Origin: a virus
Length of the DNA stretch: 47,499 bases
Direction: 5' to 3' (one strand)
Virus record (IMG/VR): IMGVR_UViG_3300025764_000001
Span: 1-47,499 of that record
Below, piece after piece: positions 21,445 through 28,913 of this stretch (position 1 is its first letter; each line of letters begins with the position of its first letter). The notes under the pieces were generated by a model, which was not told where the DNA came from, made no database searches, and saw only the letters and a list, made by a program, of their open reading frames with translations. A program made the position numbers and the translations under genes.

Positions 21445-23259
21445 TTAAAAAGGTGTTATTATTTCGTTATCATTCGTAAATTCGTTTTTCATTGTGACTG
21501 ATTCAAATTGTAAATTAGGGTTAATTGTTTCCGATTCTTTCTCTAATGATAATTCAGGTGTTTCATAATTACCTTTAAGATAACTTTGATTGTCCCATTC
21601 GTGAATGCTTGATTTTTCATGTTCATACCTACCGTTGTTGTAATTATATTTTAGCGTTACAAGGCCACCGTCTCCCAGGTGTTTAAATTTAACCTTTAAA
21701 ACGTCAACAGATACAATCATTCTGGCAAAGTCCCGGTAAACACTTACTCCATAATCGCATTTGTTGTAAAAGTTTGCAGATCCGTTTATGTCGTAAAGTG
21801 TAGGCTTTGGATATTCGCCGTTTGCCTCTTTTTTTAACTTCGTAGGGTGTGCGACAAGTATAATTAAAACATCATATCTTTTACTGAATGAAGTTAATTT
21901 ATCCAAAAGCTTAGAAATATACTCCGTTTCGGTTTCGTTACGGTCCCGCATGTGTTCAACTTTATTGTAGGGATCAATAACCAGTATTTTGATACCTTGT
22001 TTTTTGACTAAATATTTAGCCTTTAATAAAATATTATCAATACACATATCATCTTCAGGATAGATAAAAAAGAAATTATCCTGAATATATTCAAAACTGT
22101 CCTCAAATTCATCCTGACTAATTACACCTTGTTTAAATACTTTCCCGGTTAGTTTACTTGCAAGTTTTGAATAAAAATAACTTACCGGGTAATTTTCAGG
22201 TGAAAAGTAAGCGGTTTTCCATCCGTGACAAATGTTTAATTTCATGCAAATAAAATCTACTAGCTCGCTTTTGCCGTGTCCAGGTATCCCGGTTACAACT
22301 GCAAGCCGGGACGTTTCCCACGTGATCGCTTCATCAATTTCATAAAACCCTATCTTTTTGCCTTTCTGTAAACCATTCACAAATAATGAATAAATATCAT
22401 CATAATAATTATTCAGATTTATGATTCCCTCAACTGGCAGGTCAATAGCGTTTTTAACAATTAAACAAAGTTCATTTCTGCCATATTTCTTTAAATATTC
22501 GTTAGCATCTTTACAATCTTTTGTTAAAACTATGTAACATTTTTCAGGGCCAAAACGTCTTATTAATTCATTTCTTAATTCAATCCCCTTAATGTCATTA
22601 TCAACTGAAAGATATATCTTTTCAATAGTATCAAATAAGTCAATTGAATTATCTAAATATTCCAGATTTTTTCCACTTGCTCCGTTCGGTACTGATATAC
22701 AATTTTCAAGTCCAGATTCAACATAACTTAAGCAATCCAGTTCACCTTCTGTAATTATTATCTCTTTTGCGTCCTTTAGGGCGTTGATATTATACCAAAT
22801 TAATTCAGCATCCTTTACGAGTTTAAAGTTCTTTCTACCGTCTCTATATTTGATATTGACTAACTTTTGATCGATGTAGAAAGGAAAACAAATTACTGAG
22901 GTTTCCTTTTCTATCTGTGGCATATATTCCATATCGGAATACACTCTCATTTTAATAAGTGTTTTCTGGTTTATACACCGTTCATCTAAAAACCATTTAA
23001 CGGCCTTGTCTGATAAATCTGTTTTATTTTTATTTACCGGGACCTTATATTCTTTCTTTTCAATAAATGGTTTGTATTCGTAAAAATTCGCATTGCAATT
23101 AAAACAGGTACCTACTTTACTGATTGAATTAAATGAAAACGATTTTCTATTTTTATGTTTTCTGTCTTTGTCACATTCAGGGCACGGCATGTGATTTTCA
23201 CCATGCTTTTTAAATTCAATGTCATAATTTAATTTCGTTATTGAGCTAACTATTTTCAT
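21445..23259 (-). CDS. TOPRIM primase-helicase (T7 gp4/DnaB-like)
   Basis: A 604-residue protein. Cysteines at 26, 29, 52 and 55 (CPEC, CFNC) form a CHC2-like primase zinc ribbon. A TOPRIM domain follows, with IITEGELDCLS (Glu171) and LSVDND (Asp220, Asp222). The C-terminal half is a RecA/DnaB-type helicase with Walker A GIPGHGKS (324-331) and Walker B ILVIDPYN near 420. It would unwind and prime at the phage fork, like T7 gp4 or Twinkle. The start overlaps the initiator gene stop by 4 bp. Confidence 0.9.
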   Translation of the reverse strand: MKIVSSITKLNYDIEFKKHGENHMPCPECDKDRKHKNRKSFSFNSISKVGTCFNCNANFYEYKPFIEKKEYKVPVNKNKTDLSDKAVKWFLDERCINQKTLIKMRVYSDMEYMPQIEKETSVICFPFYIDQKLVNIKYRDGRKNFKLVKDAELIWYNINALKDAKEIIITEGELDCLSYVESGLENCISVPNGASGKNLEYLDNSIDLFDTIEKIYLSVDNDIKGIELRNELIRRFGPEKCYIVLTKDCKDANEYLKKYGRNELCLIVKNAIDLPVEGIINLNNYYDDIYSLFVNGLQKGKKIGFYEIDEAITWETSRLAVVTGIPGHGKSELVDFICMKLNICHGWKTAYFSPENYPVSYFYSKLASKLTGKVFKQGVISQDEFEDSFEYIQDNFFFIYPEDDMCIDNILLKAKYLVKKQGIKILVIDPYNKVEHMRDRNETETEYISKLLDKLTSFSKRYDVLIILVAHPTKLKKEANGEYPKPTLYDINGSANFYNKCDYGVSVYRDFARMIVSVDVLKVKFKHLGDGGLVTLKYNYNNGRYEHEKSSIHEWDNQSYLKGNYETPELSLEKESETINPNLQFESVTMKNEFTNDNEIITPF

Positions 23260-23951
23260 CGTGGTCCTTTTTGATAAACAGTTGGTATTTCTGTATTTTG
23301 TGAAACTATATTAATTTCATCGTTCCATCTTTTTTGATTCAAATACGTTTCAGGGTTCGGATGGTTGTATGTAGAAAATGGTTTATAACTTTTAAACGTC
23401 TCGATAGTATTAAATATCTGTTCTTTTTCTTTTATGGTTAATTTATTCCATTTCTTTTCACAAACTGATTTTCCAACCTTAACAGGATATAAAGACCAAA
23501 ATTTTAAAAATTCATCTTTTATTCTTTCATTTTCTATTCTTTCTTCTTCTTTCCTTTCCTTTATAGTATTACGTTCTTCATTCGATTGTAATACGTTCGT
23601 ATTTTTATCAGGGTTATTCCAACGCTTATTTATTGATTCTCTGGCCTTTTCACTTTTATCACATCTTTTTTGTAAGCGTTCCAATACAGAGTTTGACCAA
23701 AATCGAAGTTCATCGTTTTCGAATAAATCAAAGTCATTTATTACTGATTGTATTACGTTTTCTTTAGATCGTAATTCAAACGTAATACGTTCGTATTCCA
23801 TTGGTAAATATCCACCTTCTTCATATAACATCTCAACTATACACCAATAAATACCAACTCCGGTCATACCGTGTTTCATTATTAATTTTACAAGTTTTCT
23901 ATCAGCCCTTGCATTATAATCATGTGAGAAAAAATAGGTTTCTTTACTCAT
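23256..23951 (-). CDS. DUF4373/Lin1244-type replication initiator-like protein
   Basis: A 231-residue protein. The N-terminus (YFFSHDYNARADRKLVKLIMKHGMTGVGIYW) matches the DUF4373 / Lin1244-Lin1753 domain common in phages of Firmicutes and Bacteroidetes, followed by a charged helical linker and a DnaD-like C-terminal region (FWSLYPVKVGKSVCEKKWNKL; then TYLNQKRWND). Such proteins lie directly upstream of the helicase, as here, and are thought to open the origin and load it. Confidence 0.85.
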   Translation of the reverse strand: MSKETYFFSHDYNARADRKLVKLIMKHGMTGVGIYWCIVEMLYEEGGYLPMEYERITFELRSKENVIQSVINDFDLFENDELRFWSNSVLERLQKRCDKSEKARESINKRWNNPDKNTNVLQSNEERNTIKERKEEERIENERIKDEFLKFWSLYPVKVGKSVCEKKWNKLTIKEKEQIFNTIETFKSYKPFSTYNHPNPETYLNQKRWNDEINIVSQNTEIPTVYQKGPR

Positions 23952-24070
23952 AATATTGTAAATAAAATAAGCCCTAAAAAGAAAATACCAACAGGCTTCA
24001 GGCTTTCCACGGCGCCAAACTGTTGGTAAAATCTAATATAGGGCTTAAAAGGTGATAAAATCGCTTTCAT
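23948..24070 (-). CDS. Small membrane protein upstream of initiator gene
   Basis: A 40-residue frame: MKAILSPFKPYIRFYQQFGA, then a hydrophobic C-terminal helix (VGIFFLGLILFTIL). Its TGA overlaps the initiator ATG as ATGA, which is strong support for translation coupling. It lies after a promoter-like box at 24098-24105. It may be a true small membrane protein or a leader peptide that controls the initiator. Confidence 0.55.
   Translation of the reverse strand: MKAILSPFKPYIRFYQQFGAVESLKPVGIFFLGLILFTIL
23968..24047 (-). ncRNA. Two-part RNA stem upstream of initiator gene
   Basis: Outer arms of 9 bp (TAAGCCCTA at 23968-23976 with TAGGGCTTA at 24039-24047) and inner arms of 9 bp (23986-23994 with 24020-24028: TACCAACAG/CTGTTGGTA) enclose a GC-rich loop with GGCGCC. 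The structure ends 17 bp before the initiator start codon. It lies inside the 40-codon frame, so ribosomes reading that frame would melt it. It could be an attenuator, a translation switch or part of the replication origin. Confidence 0.5.
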
Positions 24071-24097
24071 ATGTGGAAAATTTGAAGCTTTGATTTA

Positions 24098-24105
24098 CAA
24101 ATATA
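24098..24105 (-). promoter_or_regulatory. Promoter -7 element TATATTTG
   Basis: A consensus TAnnTTTG lies in the gap between the small zinc-type gene and the 40-codon membrane frame, about 28 bp upstream of the latter's ATG. A TTG occurs 22 bp upstream of the box. It may give the replication genes a promoter of their own. Confidence 0.4.
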
Positions 24106-24124
24106 AACAATATTTCAATTAAAA

Positions 24125-24298
24125 TTACAATTCAGGAAAATAAATACACTCGCTTTTTTCATCCGGCATAATCATACGAATATAAATATGATTACAGTAG
24201 ATATGATTATTTTTAAGCGGTTCACAGTATTTGCATTCGTAGTGATCGCGTAAAACTACTGGTTTAACTGTTTTAATTTCAATCTTCTGTTTAGCCAT
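24125..24298 (-). CDS. Small cysteine/histidine-rich protein, 57 residues
   Basis: The frame starts MAKQKIEIKTVKPVVLRDHY and holds CKYC, H-I-Y-C-N-H and a late Cys, a likely zinc site. It overlaps the previous stop by 8 bp. The function is unknown. Confidence 0.55.
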   Translation of the reverse strand: MAKQKIEIKTVKPVVLRDHYECKYCEPLKNNHIYCNHIYIRMIMPDEKSECIYFPEL

Positions 24299-24527
24299 TA
24301 TCTATTATTACTTTATCTGAAAAGTCTCTGTATGTCAAAATGACCTTTAGGTCATCTTTTGTATATTCCGGGTGTCTTAATAAAACTGCAGCACACCTGT
24401 AATTTAATACCATACTTTCGTAATTTTCGGTATCGCTTGTAAATTGGTCAACACATGGATACATCATTAATAGTGCATCCTTTTTATCGAACACCTGGAC
24501 TAACTGAATTTCGTATTTTCCTGTCAT
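24291..24527 (-). CDS. Hypothetical protein, 78 residues
   Basis: MTGKYEIQLVQVFDKKDALLMM... is a mixed alpha/beta protein without recognised motif. ATGA coupling to the gene before it and an 8-bp overlap with the gene after it place it in a tightly packed early operon. Confidence 0.6.
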   Translation of the reverse strand: MTGKYEIQLVQVFDKKDALLMMYPCVDQFTSDTENYESMVLNYRCAAVLLRHPEYTKDDLKVILTYRDFSDKVIIDNG

Positions 24528-24694
24528 TGTTTTGCTTTTAATACTTCGTTTATTTTTGACTGAATTAAAACTTGAAATATTCCGATAACTTCAATTCCAG
24601 AAAATCCAGTAACAGAAGTAAATATTTCGTTATTAATTTCAGTTATTTTAATCTCTCTAATTGATGGCTTTTCTTTAGTTGGTTTATTATTCAT
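24524..24694 (-). CDS. Hypothetical protein, 56 residues
   Basis: The frame runs MNNKPTKEKPSIREIKITEI... to a TGA that overlaps the next ATG. It has a charged N-terminus and a hydrophobic middle. No family is recognised. It is the first gene after the palindrome pair near 24.75-24.81 kb. Confidence 0.55.
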   Translation of the reverse strand: MNNKPTKEKPSIREIKITEINNEIFTSVTGFSGIEVIGIFQVLIQSKINEVLKAKQ

Positions 24695-24753
24695 GATTTT
24701 ATTTTTGAAAAGGGTTATAAAATTAATTCAATTATTTGCCGTTTTTACAATGT

Positions 24754-24767
24754 GTTAAGATCTTAAC
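24754..24767. promoter_or_regulatory. Perfect palindrome GTTAAGATCTTAAC
   Basis: A 14-bp perfect palindrome of the GTTAA-N4-TTAAC family that starts at the last base of the 60-residue gene's stop codon. A second copy lies 47 bp away at 24801-24814. Confidence 0.5.
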
Positions 24768-24949
24768 TACTTTTTCATTTCCTTACTAAAAACACCATTT
24801 GTTAAATTCTTAACGTTTTTAAAATACTTCTTTGCCTCTTTAATACTTAACCAGGCCGAACACTTCAGCACGTTTGCAGCGGGCTTAATTCCGCAAATAA
24901 TGAAATTGCAACAGAATTCACATGTCAATATTGTTTTGTCATTAATCAT
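24767..24949 (-). CDS. Small cysteine-rich protein, 60 residues
   Basis: MINDKTILTCEFCCNFIICG has a CxxCC cluster, and a further Cys follows at KCSAW, so metal binding is plausible. It directly follows the NinG-like gene by 1 bp. Palindrome 24801-24814 is inside its 3' part. Confidence 0.6.
   Translation of the reverse strand: MINDKTILTCEFCCNFIICGIKPAANVLKCSAWLSIKEAKKYFKNVKNLTNGVFSKEMKK
24801..24814. promoter_or_regulatory. Inverted repeat GTTAA-ATTC-TTAAC
   Basis: This member of the GTTAA-N4-TTAAC family lies inside the 60-residue gene, 47 bp from the copy at 24754. A close pair would allow cooperative binding of a dimeric regulator. Confidence 0.4.
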
Positions 24950-24950
24950 T

Positions 24951-25388
24951 TTAATAAGTGTGATATTTTACTATCTGTTTTACTTTTTCAGAATATTCTA
25001 CGATAATCATTATAAAGTAAAACCGGTCTGGTTTAAATGGCAAGTTCCTTTTTTGTTCGAGTTCACCTAAAACAGATTGACCATATTTCTTAAGCATGAA
25101 TTTTTGATAGCCGATTAGGTTACCGTGTTCAAACGTATTACAGTGCGAACACTGGCCGTTTACGTTCCTTTCATCGAATTCAATAGCTCCGTTGTGGCCT
25201 GCTGAATGAAAGTGGCCAGCGTGCATTAATTTAACTGGCTTCATCTGATTACATGAACAACAAGTAAACGCACGGTCATATTGATCCCGCTCCCGAATGA
25301 ATTTATTAAAATGTAAAACAGCCTTCTTTTTAAGTGTAGGCTGTGAATATATTGAGTATTTCTGAATGATTTTTGCAGTTAGTTCCAT
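24951..25388 (-). CDS. ninG: NinG/Rap-like recombination protein
   Basis: A 145-residue protein. It has the NinG signature: CCSCNQ, then HAGHFHSAGHNG, DERNVNGQCSHCNTFEHGN and the helical tail that follows. Lambda NinG (Rap) is a structure-specific endonuclease acting on recombination intermediates. With RecT, an SbcC-like ATPase and an exonuclease nearby, it completes a phage recombination set. Confidence 0.88.
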   Translation of the reverse strand: MELTAKIIQKYSIYSQPTLKKKAVLHFNKFIRERDQYDRAFTCCSCNQMKPVKLMHAGHFHSAGHNGAIEFDERNVNGQCSHCNTFEHGNLIGYQKFMLKKYGQSVLGELEQKRNLPFKPDRFYFIMIIVEYSEKVKQIVKYHTY

Positions 25389-25390
25389 TA

Positions 25391-25633
25391 TTACATTTGT
25401 AATTTAGTGTAAATCCCTTCGTTATTTGCAACGTATTTAATTTGTCCTCGCTCCATTAATTCACGTAGTTTTCTACTGATAGATGAATCATACGGACGAA
25501 AAGGAACCATCATTTTCAAAACTACTTTTGTAATTTGATGCAAATAAAATGTATCCAATTGTAAATTATAGGCAATCAACGTAGCGTCTTTGATGCTATA
25601 TTCGCCTCTCTTTTGGAACTGATTTGGCTTCAT
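25391..25633 (-). CDS. Winged-helix-like small protein
   Basis: An 80-residue protein with two helices and a C-terminal hairpin (ISRKLRELMERGQIKYVANNEGIYTKL), the layout of a winged helix-turn-helix. It is preceded by the recurring leader AAACCAATG. It could be an early regulator or replication accessory. Confidence 0.6.
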   Translation of the reverse strand: MKPNQFQKRGEYSIKDATLIAYNLQLDTFYLHQITKVVLKMMVPFRPYDSSISRKLRELMERGQIKYVANNEGIYTKLQM

Positions 25634-25875
25634 TGGTTTTTGGTTTTTAGTATTTCTATTTCAGTTGAATATTTGTCTTTGTCTTTTTTCCAAATGTTTT
25701 CAAGTCGCTTCATTTCTTTTTTAAATTGAACTTGATTTTGAAATGAAAATTTACCTAATTTTAACTCAAGTAAATCAAAACACTCTTCTTTCATATTTTT
25801 CCAGTCATCCATACATGAAAGGCATATTTTTCTGTTAATAACGTAAATATTTTCACCACATCGTATACATTTCAT
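25630..25875 (-). CDS. Small zinc-ribbon protein with helical tail
   Basis: An 81-residue protein. CIRCGENIYVINRKICLSC is a paired CxxC zinc ribbon, followed by a long charged helix. It overlaps the previous gene by 23 bp and the next by 4 bp. The function is unknown. Confidence 0.65.
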   Translation of the reverse strand: MKCIRCGENIYVINRKICLSCMDDWKNMKEECFDLLELKLGKFSFQNQVQFKKEMKRLENIWKKDKDKYSTEIEILKTKNQ

Positions 25876-26095
25876 AAGATTGAAAATTTAAAGGTTTTAG
25901 TAATCCGTTTAATTGTTTGTTCTTTCGTTTCGCCTTTGCGTGGCATGAAGTACGTGTTATTACTTTGACCGCTTTATTAATGTCAAATTTGGGACTTTTC
26001 TTTAATAGGGCTTCGAGTTTGATTTCATTTTTAATGTCCTCAATATCCTGAAGTACTACCCTGGTTTTGTCGAGTTTACGGTTTCTGTTTATCAT
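25853..26095 (-). CDS. Basic hypothetical protein, 80 residues
   Basis: A lysine- and arginine-rich protein (MINRNRKLDKTRVVLQDIED; CHAKAKRKNKQLNG). The basic composition suggests nucleic acid binding. No family is recognised. ATG overlaps the preceding stop by 4 bp. Confidence 0.6.
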   Translation of the reverse strand: MINRNRKLDKTRVVLQDIEDIKNEIKLEALLKKSPKFDINKAVKVITRTSCHAKAKRKNKQLNGLLKPLNFQSYEMYTMW

Positions 26096-26358
26096 ATTTT
26101 TACTCTTGTTTCGGTAAGTACTTTTGTAACTAACTCAAATGAATGTCTTGAGCTGTCGTTAAGGATTTCTGTAATTTGTTTTTTTGTTTTAGTTTCCTGT
26201 CCTTTAATAACATTACCTCCTGATTTACATTTGTAATCTCCGTTTTTTAATTTTACGATTACATTTGTAACACACAAAGAAGTAATATGTGTCGCTTCTA
26301 ACCTTGTATTAGTATTTTCTAATCCCTCAATGATTTGGTTTATTTGGTCTTGTGTCAT
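26092..26358 (-). CDS. Hypothetical protein, 88 residues
   Basis: MTQDQINQIIEGLENTNTRL, then a hydrophobic strand (ITSLCVTNVIVKLKNGDYKC) and a C-terminal helix. No family is recognised. It is part of the run of overlapping small genes. Confidence 0.6.
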   Translation of the reverse strand: MTQDQINQIIEGLENTNTRLEATHITSLCVTNVIVKLKNGDYKCKSGGNVIKGQETKTKKQITEILNDSSRHSFELVTKVLTETRVKI

Positions 26359-26386
26359 AATTATTGATATTTATAAATGTCAAGTT

Positions 26387-26593
26387 TTAAGATTTTTCAA
26401 TCGCACTATCAAACTTCTCCTCAAGTCTTGCGTGATCAACTAGCATTGCTGCAATATCGTTTTCAAGGTCTTCTGCTTCCGTTTCCAGCTCTTTAATCCT
26501 TTGCGCTGCATAAAGCGTAATAGGCATGTCCATTAATTCCAGATAACCAATAATGTTTTTATTCATTTCCGGATAGGTTTTTATTTCTGTCAT
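26387..26593 (-). CDS. Coiled-coil hypothetical protein, 68 residues
   Basis: The C-terminal half (AAQRIKELETEAEDLENDIAAML...) has heptad spacing, so it is probably a helical dimer. It overlaps the next gene upstream by 4 bp. Confidence 0.6.
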   Translation of the reverse strand: MTEIKTYPEMNKNIIGYLELMDMPITLYAAQRIKELETEAEDLENDIAAMLVDHARLEEKFDSAIEKS

Positions 26594-26880
26594 GATAATT
26601 TTTGTTTTAGCTGTTCACGAATAAATATACCGCCATCAATCCAACAATTTCTAAACCTTTCGTTCATTTGATTTTCTAAATCAGGGAATCTGCTTTTTGA
26701 TAATGTTTCGATTTCGCCATTGTCCGGAAACTCAAACTCTTTCAGCTTTTGGAGTTGGTCGATACATGATTTAAGGTGAATTATATTATGAATTTCTGGT
26801 AAATTTTGAACCCTTCTTTGATTGAATGTTATTTCATTATTGGTCAATTCAATCAGCGTTTCAATTACTTGTTTGTTCAT
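26590..26880 (-). CDS. Hypothetical protein, 96 residues
   Basis: The start at 26880 (MNKQVIETLIELTNNEITFN) is chosen because of the leader AAACCAATG directly in front of it. The protein is helical and acidic. No family is recognised. Confidence 0.6.
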   Translation of the reverse strand: MNKQVIETLIELTNNEITFNQRRVQNLPEIHNIIHLKSCIDQLQKLKEFEFPDNGEIETLSKSRFPDLENQMNERFRNCWIDGGIFIREQLKQKLS

Positions 26881-26884
26881 TGGT

Positions 26885-27085
26885 TTAGATTGTTTCAAAT
26901 AATAAATTAACCTTAACGCATATCCATCCGTATTCTTTACACTCTTTCCATGTCATAGTTGACCCCTTAACCATCTTATCAATACATTCCCTTTTTAGAT
27001 ATGAGATAGTATGTGGTTGTGTTCCGCCCTTTTCTGAAGCACATACCCACATGTCTTTTACTGGTTTTAGTTTAATTTTATCCAT
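26885..27085 (-). CDS. Hypothetical protein, 66 residues
   Basis: The start at 27085 (MDKIKLKPVKDMWVCASEKG) is chosen because AAACCAATG precedes it; an upstream ATG at 27130 lies inside the tRNA-like element. It has three cysteines (VCAS, RECID, ECKEYGWICV). No family is recognised. Confidence 0.6.
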   Translation of the reverse strand: MDKIKLKPVKDMWVCASEKGGTQPHTISYLKRECIDKMVKGSTMTWKECKEYGWICVKVNLLFETI

Positions 27086-27108
27086 TGGTTTGTTGTTTTG
27101 GTTTTTAG

Positions 27109-27150
27109 TTCCCTGCCATGAATCGAACAATGGCCAAACCGTACAGGGAA
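27109..27150 (-). ncRNA. tRNA-like minihelix (acceptor stem plus T-arm)
   Basis: A 42-nt element on the minus strand. TTCCCTG (27150-27144) and CAGGGAA (27115-27109) form a 7-bp acceptor-like stem, followed in the usual places by TA (positions 8-9) and an unpaired C at position 73. Inside is a T-arm: C-C-A-T-(T)-G, loop TTCGATT, C-A-T-G-G, with one bulged T. The loop matches the tRNA T-loop consensus TTCRANY exactly, and the T-stem abuts the acceptor stem as in tRNA. The D-arm and anticodon arm are missing. It lies in a 156-bp gap upstream of the gene ending at 27085. Confidence 0.5.
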
Positions 27151-27241
27151 GTGTAAATAATCAGCAATTAAATTATTAAGTTAATTAGTTAATATGCTGC
27201 AAACGTGTGTTATTTGTGGAGGTGAACGGTTTTTCATGGTG

Positions 27242-27937
27242 TTAAAAGGGGTTAAGATTAAAATCAATTTCAATTCCTTTATCTGCAATGGTTACCGTTT
27301 TCCCGGTTGCTAATTCTGTTCTTTTCTGAAAGTCTTTAGCGTTTGAAGACCCATTGCTCAAATGAGTAAGTACGATATTTTGAACTTTTGATAAATCGTT
27401 TTCTGATAAGAATTGCAGCGTTTTTTGAATTGACAAATGACTGGCTTCTACTCTGTTTTGGCCCCGGGCGTTTAGCTTGTCTTGCATCATTAATTCGTAA
27501 ACAATGTCCTCGTCATAGTTGGCCTCTATGATTACCTGGTTTAAATTTGCAAACTTGTAAGGGATTTCGCCGGTATCGGTTATGAATAGAATGTTTCCGG
27601 TTTCGGGATGATAGATATGAAAACCGTAAATCGGTACGTCGTGAATAAGGTCAAATGGAGTAACGATAAATTTCCCTACGTTTTTATTTGGTATTGCATG
27701 TTTTGGAAAATTGGGGAACATAACAGGAATTCCGGCCTTTACATATTCGCTCATGTACTTAGAATGATCTAAATGCGAATGACTGACCAGGCAACCAACA
27801 ATATTATCAATACTGTGATTCAGCGCTATTTTAACTTCTTTGAATGAAACGCCCGCTTCAATTACGAGCGTCTCATTTTTCGATATAAGTAAATAGCAAT
27901 TCCCCGAGCTACTGGAGCCCAAACATTTTAAAAACAT
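27242..27937 (-). CDS. Metallo-beta-lactamase-fold hydrolase
   Basis: A 231-residue protein starting MFLKCLGSSSSGNCYLL. SHSHLDHS near residue 60 is the HxHxDH metal site; later metal ligands appear in FITDTGE and VLTHLSNG. The start at 27937 is chosen because the upstream 8 codons overlap the HNH gene. In phages, such proteins lie beside RecT-type annealing proteins and are thought to be nucleases that make the single strand. The SSSSGNCY opening resembles YycJ/WalJ-type exonucleases. It overlaps the HNH gene by 10 bp. Confidence 0.85.
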   Translation of the reverse strand: MFLKCLGSSSSGNCYLLISKNETLVIEAGVSFKEVKIALNHSIDNIVGCLVSHSHLDHSKYMSEYVKAGIPVMFPNFPKHAIPNKNVGKFIVTPFDLIHDVPIYGFHIYHPETGNILFITDTGEIPYKFANLNQVIIEANYDEDIVYELMMQDKLNARGQNRVEASHLSIQKTLQFLSENDLSKVQNIVLTHLSNGSSNAKDFQKRTELATGKTVTIADKGIEIDFNLNPF

Positions 27938-28857
27938 ATTTTTTCCTCCTTGTATTTCCAAATATATCCACCAGACGTTTTCCTTGTTTTCCCTGGTTTA
28001 AATTCCTTTTTATTGGCTACAGATATGATATTACCCTTTGATATGCCCGTAATTCTTTGCGCGTCAACCGGACTTTTGTATTCTGATATGAATTTACCGT
28101 TTAAATCGTATTGAATTATTATTTTTTCGTGGACCGTTGTCCTTCCTATTTCTGCTATTGTTTCCCTGTTAATACATCCACAACTTTTTGTTAGTCCAGA
28201 TGTCATATTTGCACCTCTTATCTGTTTTGTTTTTCCACAATTACAAACACAATTCCATACGGCTCCGTGATCTCCAATTTTAGATAAACTAAGAACCGTT
28301 AACCTTCCATAGATATTCCCTATTAAATCGTTCATGCTTGGAACCAATGGATGTGTCATTGCTTTTTCGATAGGCCACCCAGAATTAATTCTACCCTGAA
28401 GTGTTTTTATTTCCAATCCTGATATTTTGGCCCACTCTGTTAGGGTTTTAGTTTTTCCGTTATATTCAATATTTCTATTTGTGCGTTTGTTTGATTGTTG
28501 TTCTTTATTGGTTATCCACCTACAATTACCGGGTTCGTAGTTACTATCGTTGTTTATTCTATCTATGGTCAAATTGTCATTATATCCATTATTTATTGAC
28601 CATGTATAAAACGACATAAAATCATTTTTCCATTCTTCGCACATTTTAATTCCCCTATTTCCGTAATTTTTGGAAACAGACAAATTGCCTACACGCGTTC
28701 TTTGCTTTATATTACACCACGTATTGTAAATTCGTGTTTTGATTAATCCGTGTCTTTTTGATGCCATAAACAAAACGACCTCCGAACACAAAGGCAACCC
28801 AGTTGAACCATTATGGTTCTTTGGCAATGTGTCCGAAAGTCGATTTAATGTTTTCAT
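27928..28857 (-). CDS. HNH homing endonuclease between RecT and nuclease genes
   Basis: A 309-residue protein. The HNH part (SINNGYNDNLTIDRINNDSN, then YEPGNCRWITNKEQQSNKR) is of the type found in mobile phage endonucleases. A middle helical DNA-binding region (LTEWAKISGLEIKTLQGRI), a zinc ribbon (CVCNCGKTKQIRGA, KSCGC) and a C-terminal NUMOD1-like helix-turn-helix (AQRITGISKGNI) follow. The first about 30 residues (MKTLNRLSDTLPKNHNGSTG) look unrelated and may be a fused remnant. It probably inserted between recT and the nuclease gene. Confidence 0.82.
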   Translation of the reverse strand: MKTLNRLSDTLPKNHNGSTGLPLCSEVVLFMASKRHGLIKTRIYNTWCNIKQRTRVGNLSVSKNYGNRGIKMCEEWKNDFMSFYTWSINNGYNDNLTIDRINNDSNYEPGNCRWITNKEQQSNKRTNRNIEYNGKTKTLTEWAKISGLEIKTLQGRINSGWPIEKAMTHPLVPSMNDLIGNIYGRLTVLSLSKIGDHGAVWNCVCNCGKTKQIRGANMTSGLTKSCGCINRETIAEIGRTTVHEKIIIQYDLNGKFISEYKSPVDAQRITGISKGNIISVANKKEFKPGKTRKTSGGYIWKYKEEKICF

Positions 28858-28876
28858 TATAAACTGAGTTGCGAAG

Positions 28877-28884
28877 TAAAGATA
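28877..28884 (-). promoter_or_regulatory. Promoter-like TATCTTTA element
   Basis: TATCTTTA, one base off TAnnTTTG, lies about 20 bp upstream of the HNH start at 28857 and just downstream of recT. It may give the HNH/nuclease pair its own transcript; no clear -33 element is seen. Confidence 0.3.
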
Positions 28885-28913
28885 CAAAATAAATTACAAA
28901 GAATGATTATAAA

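Noticed and set aside
23434-23850. Plus-strand frame of 138 codons
   Set aside because: It is antisense to the replication initiator gene and its Ser/Phe-rich composition is what the reverse of Lys/Glu-rich coding gives.
27180-27237. 18-codon frame MKNRSPPQITHVCSI after the nuclease gene
   Set aside because: Too short, no coupling to neighbours and no motif.
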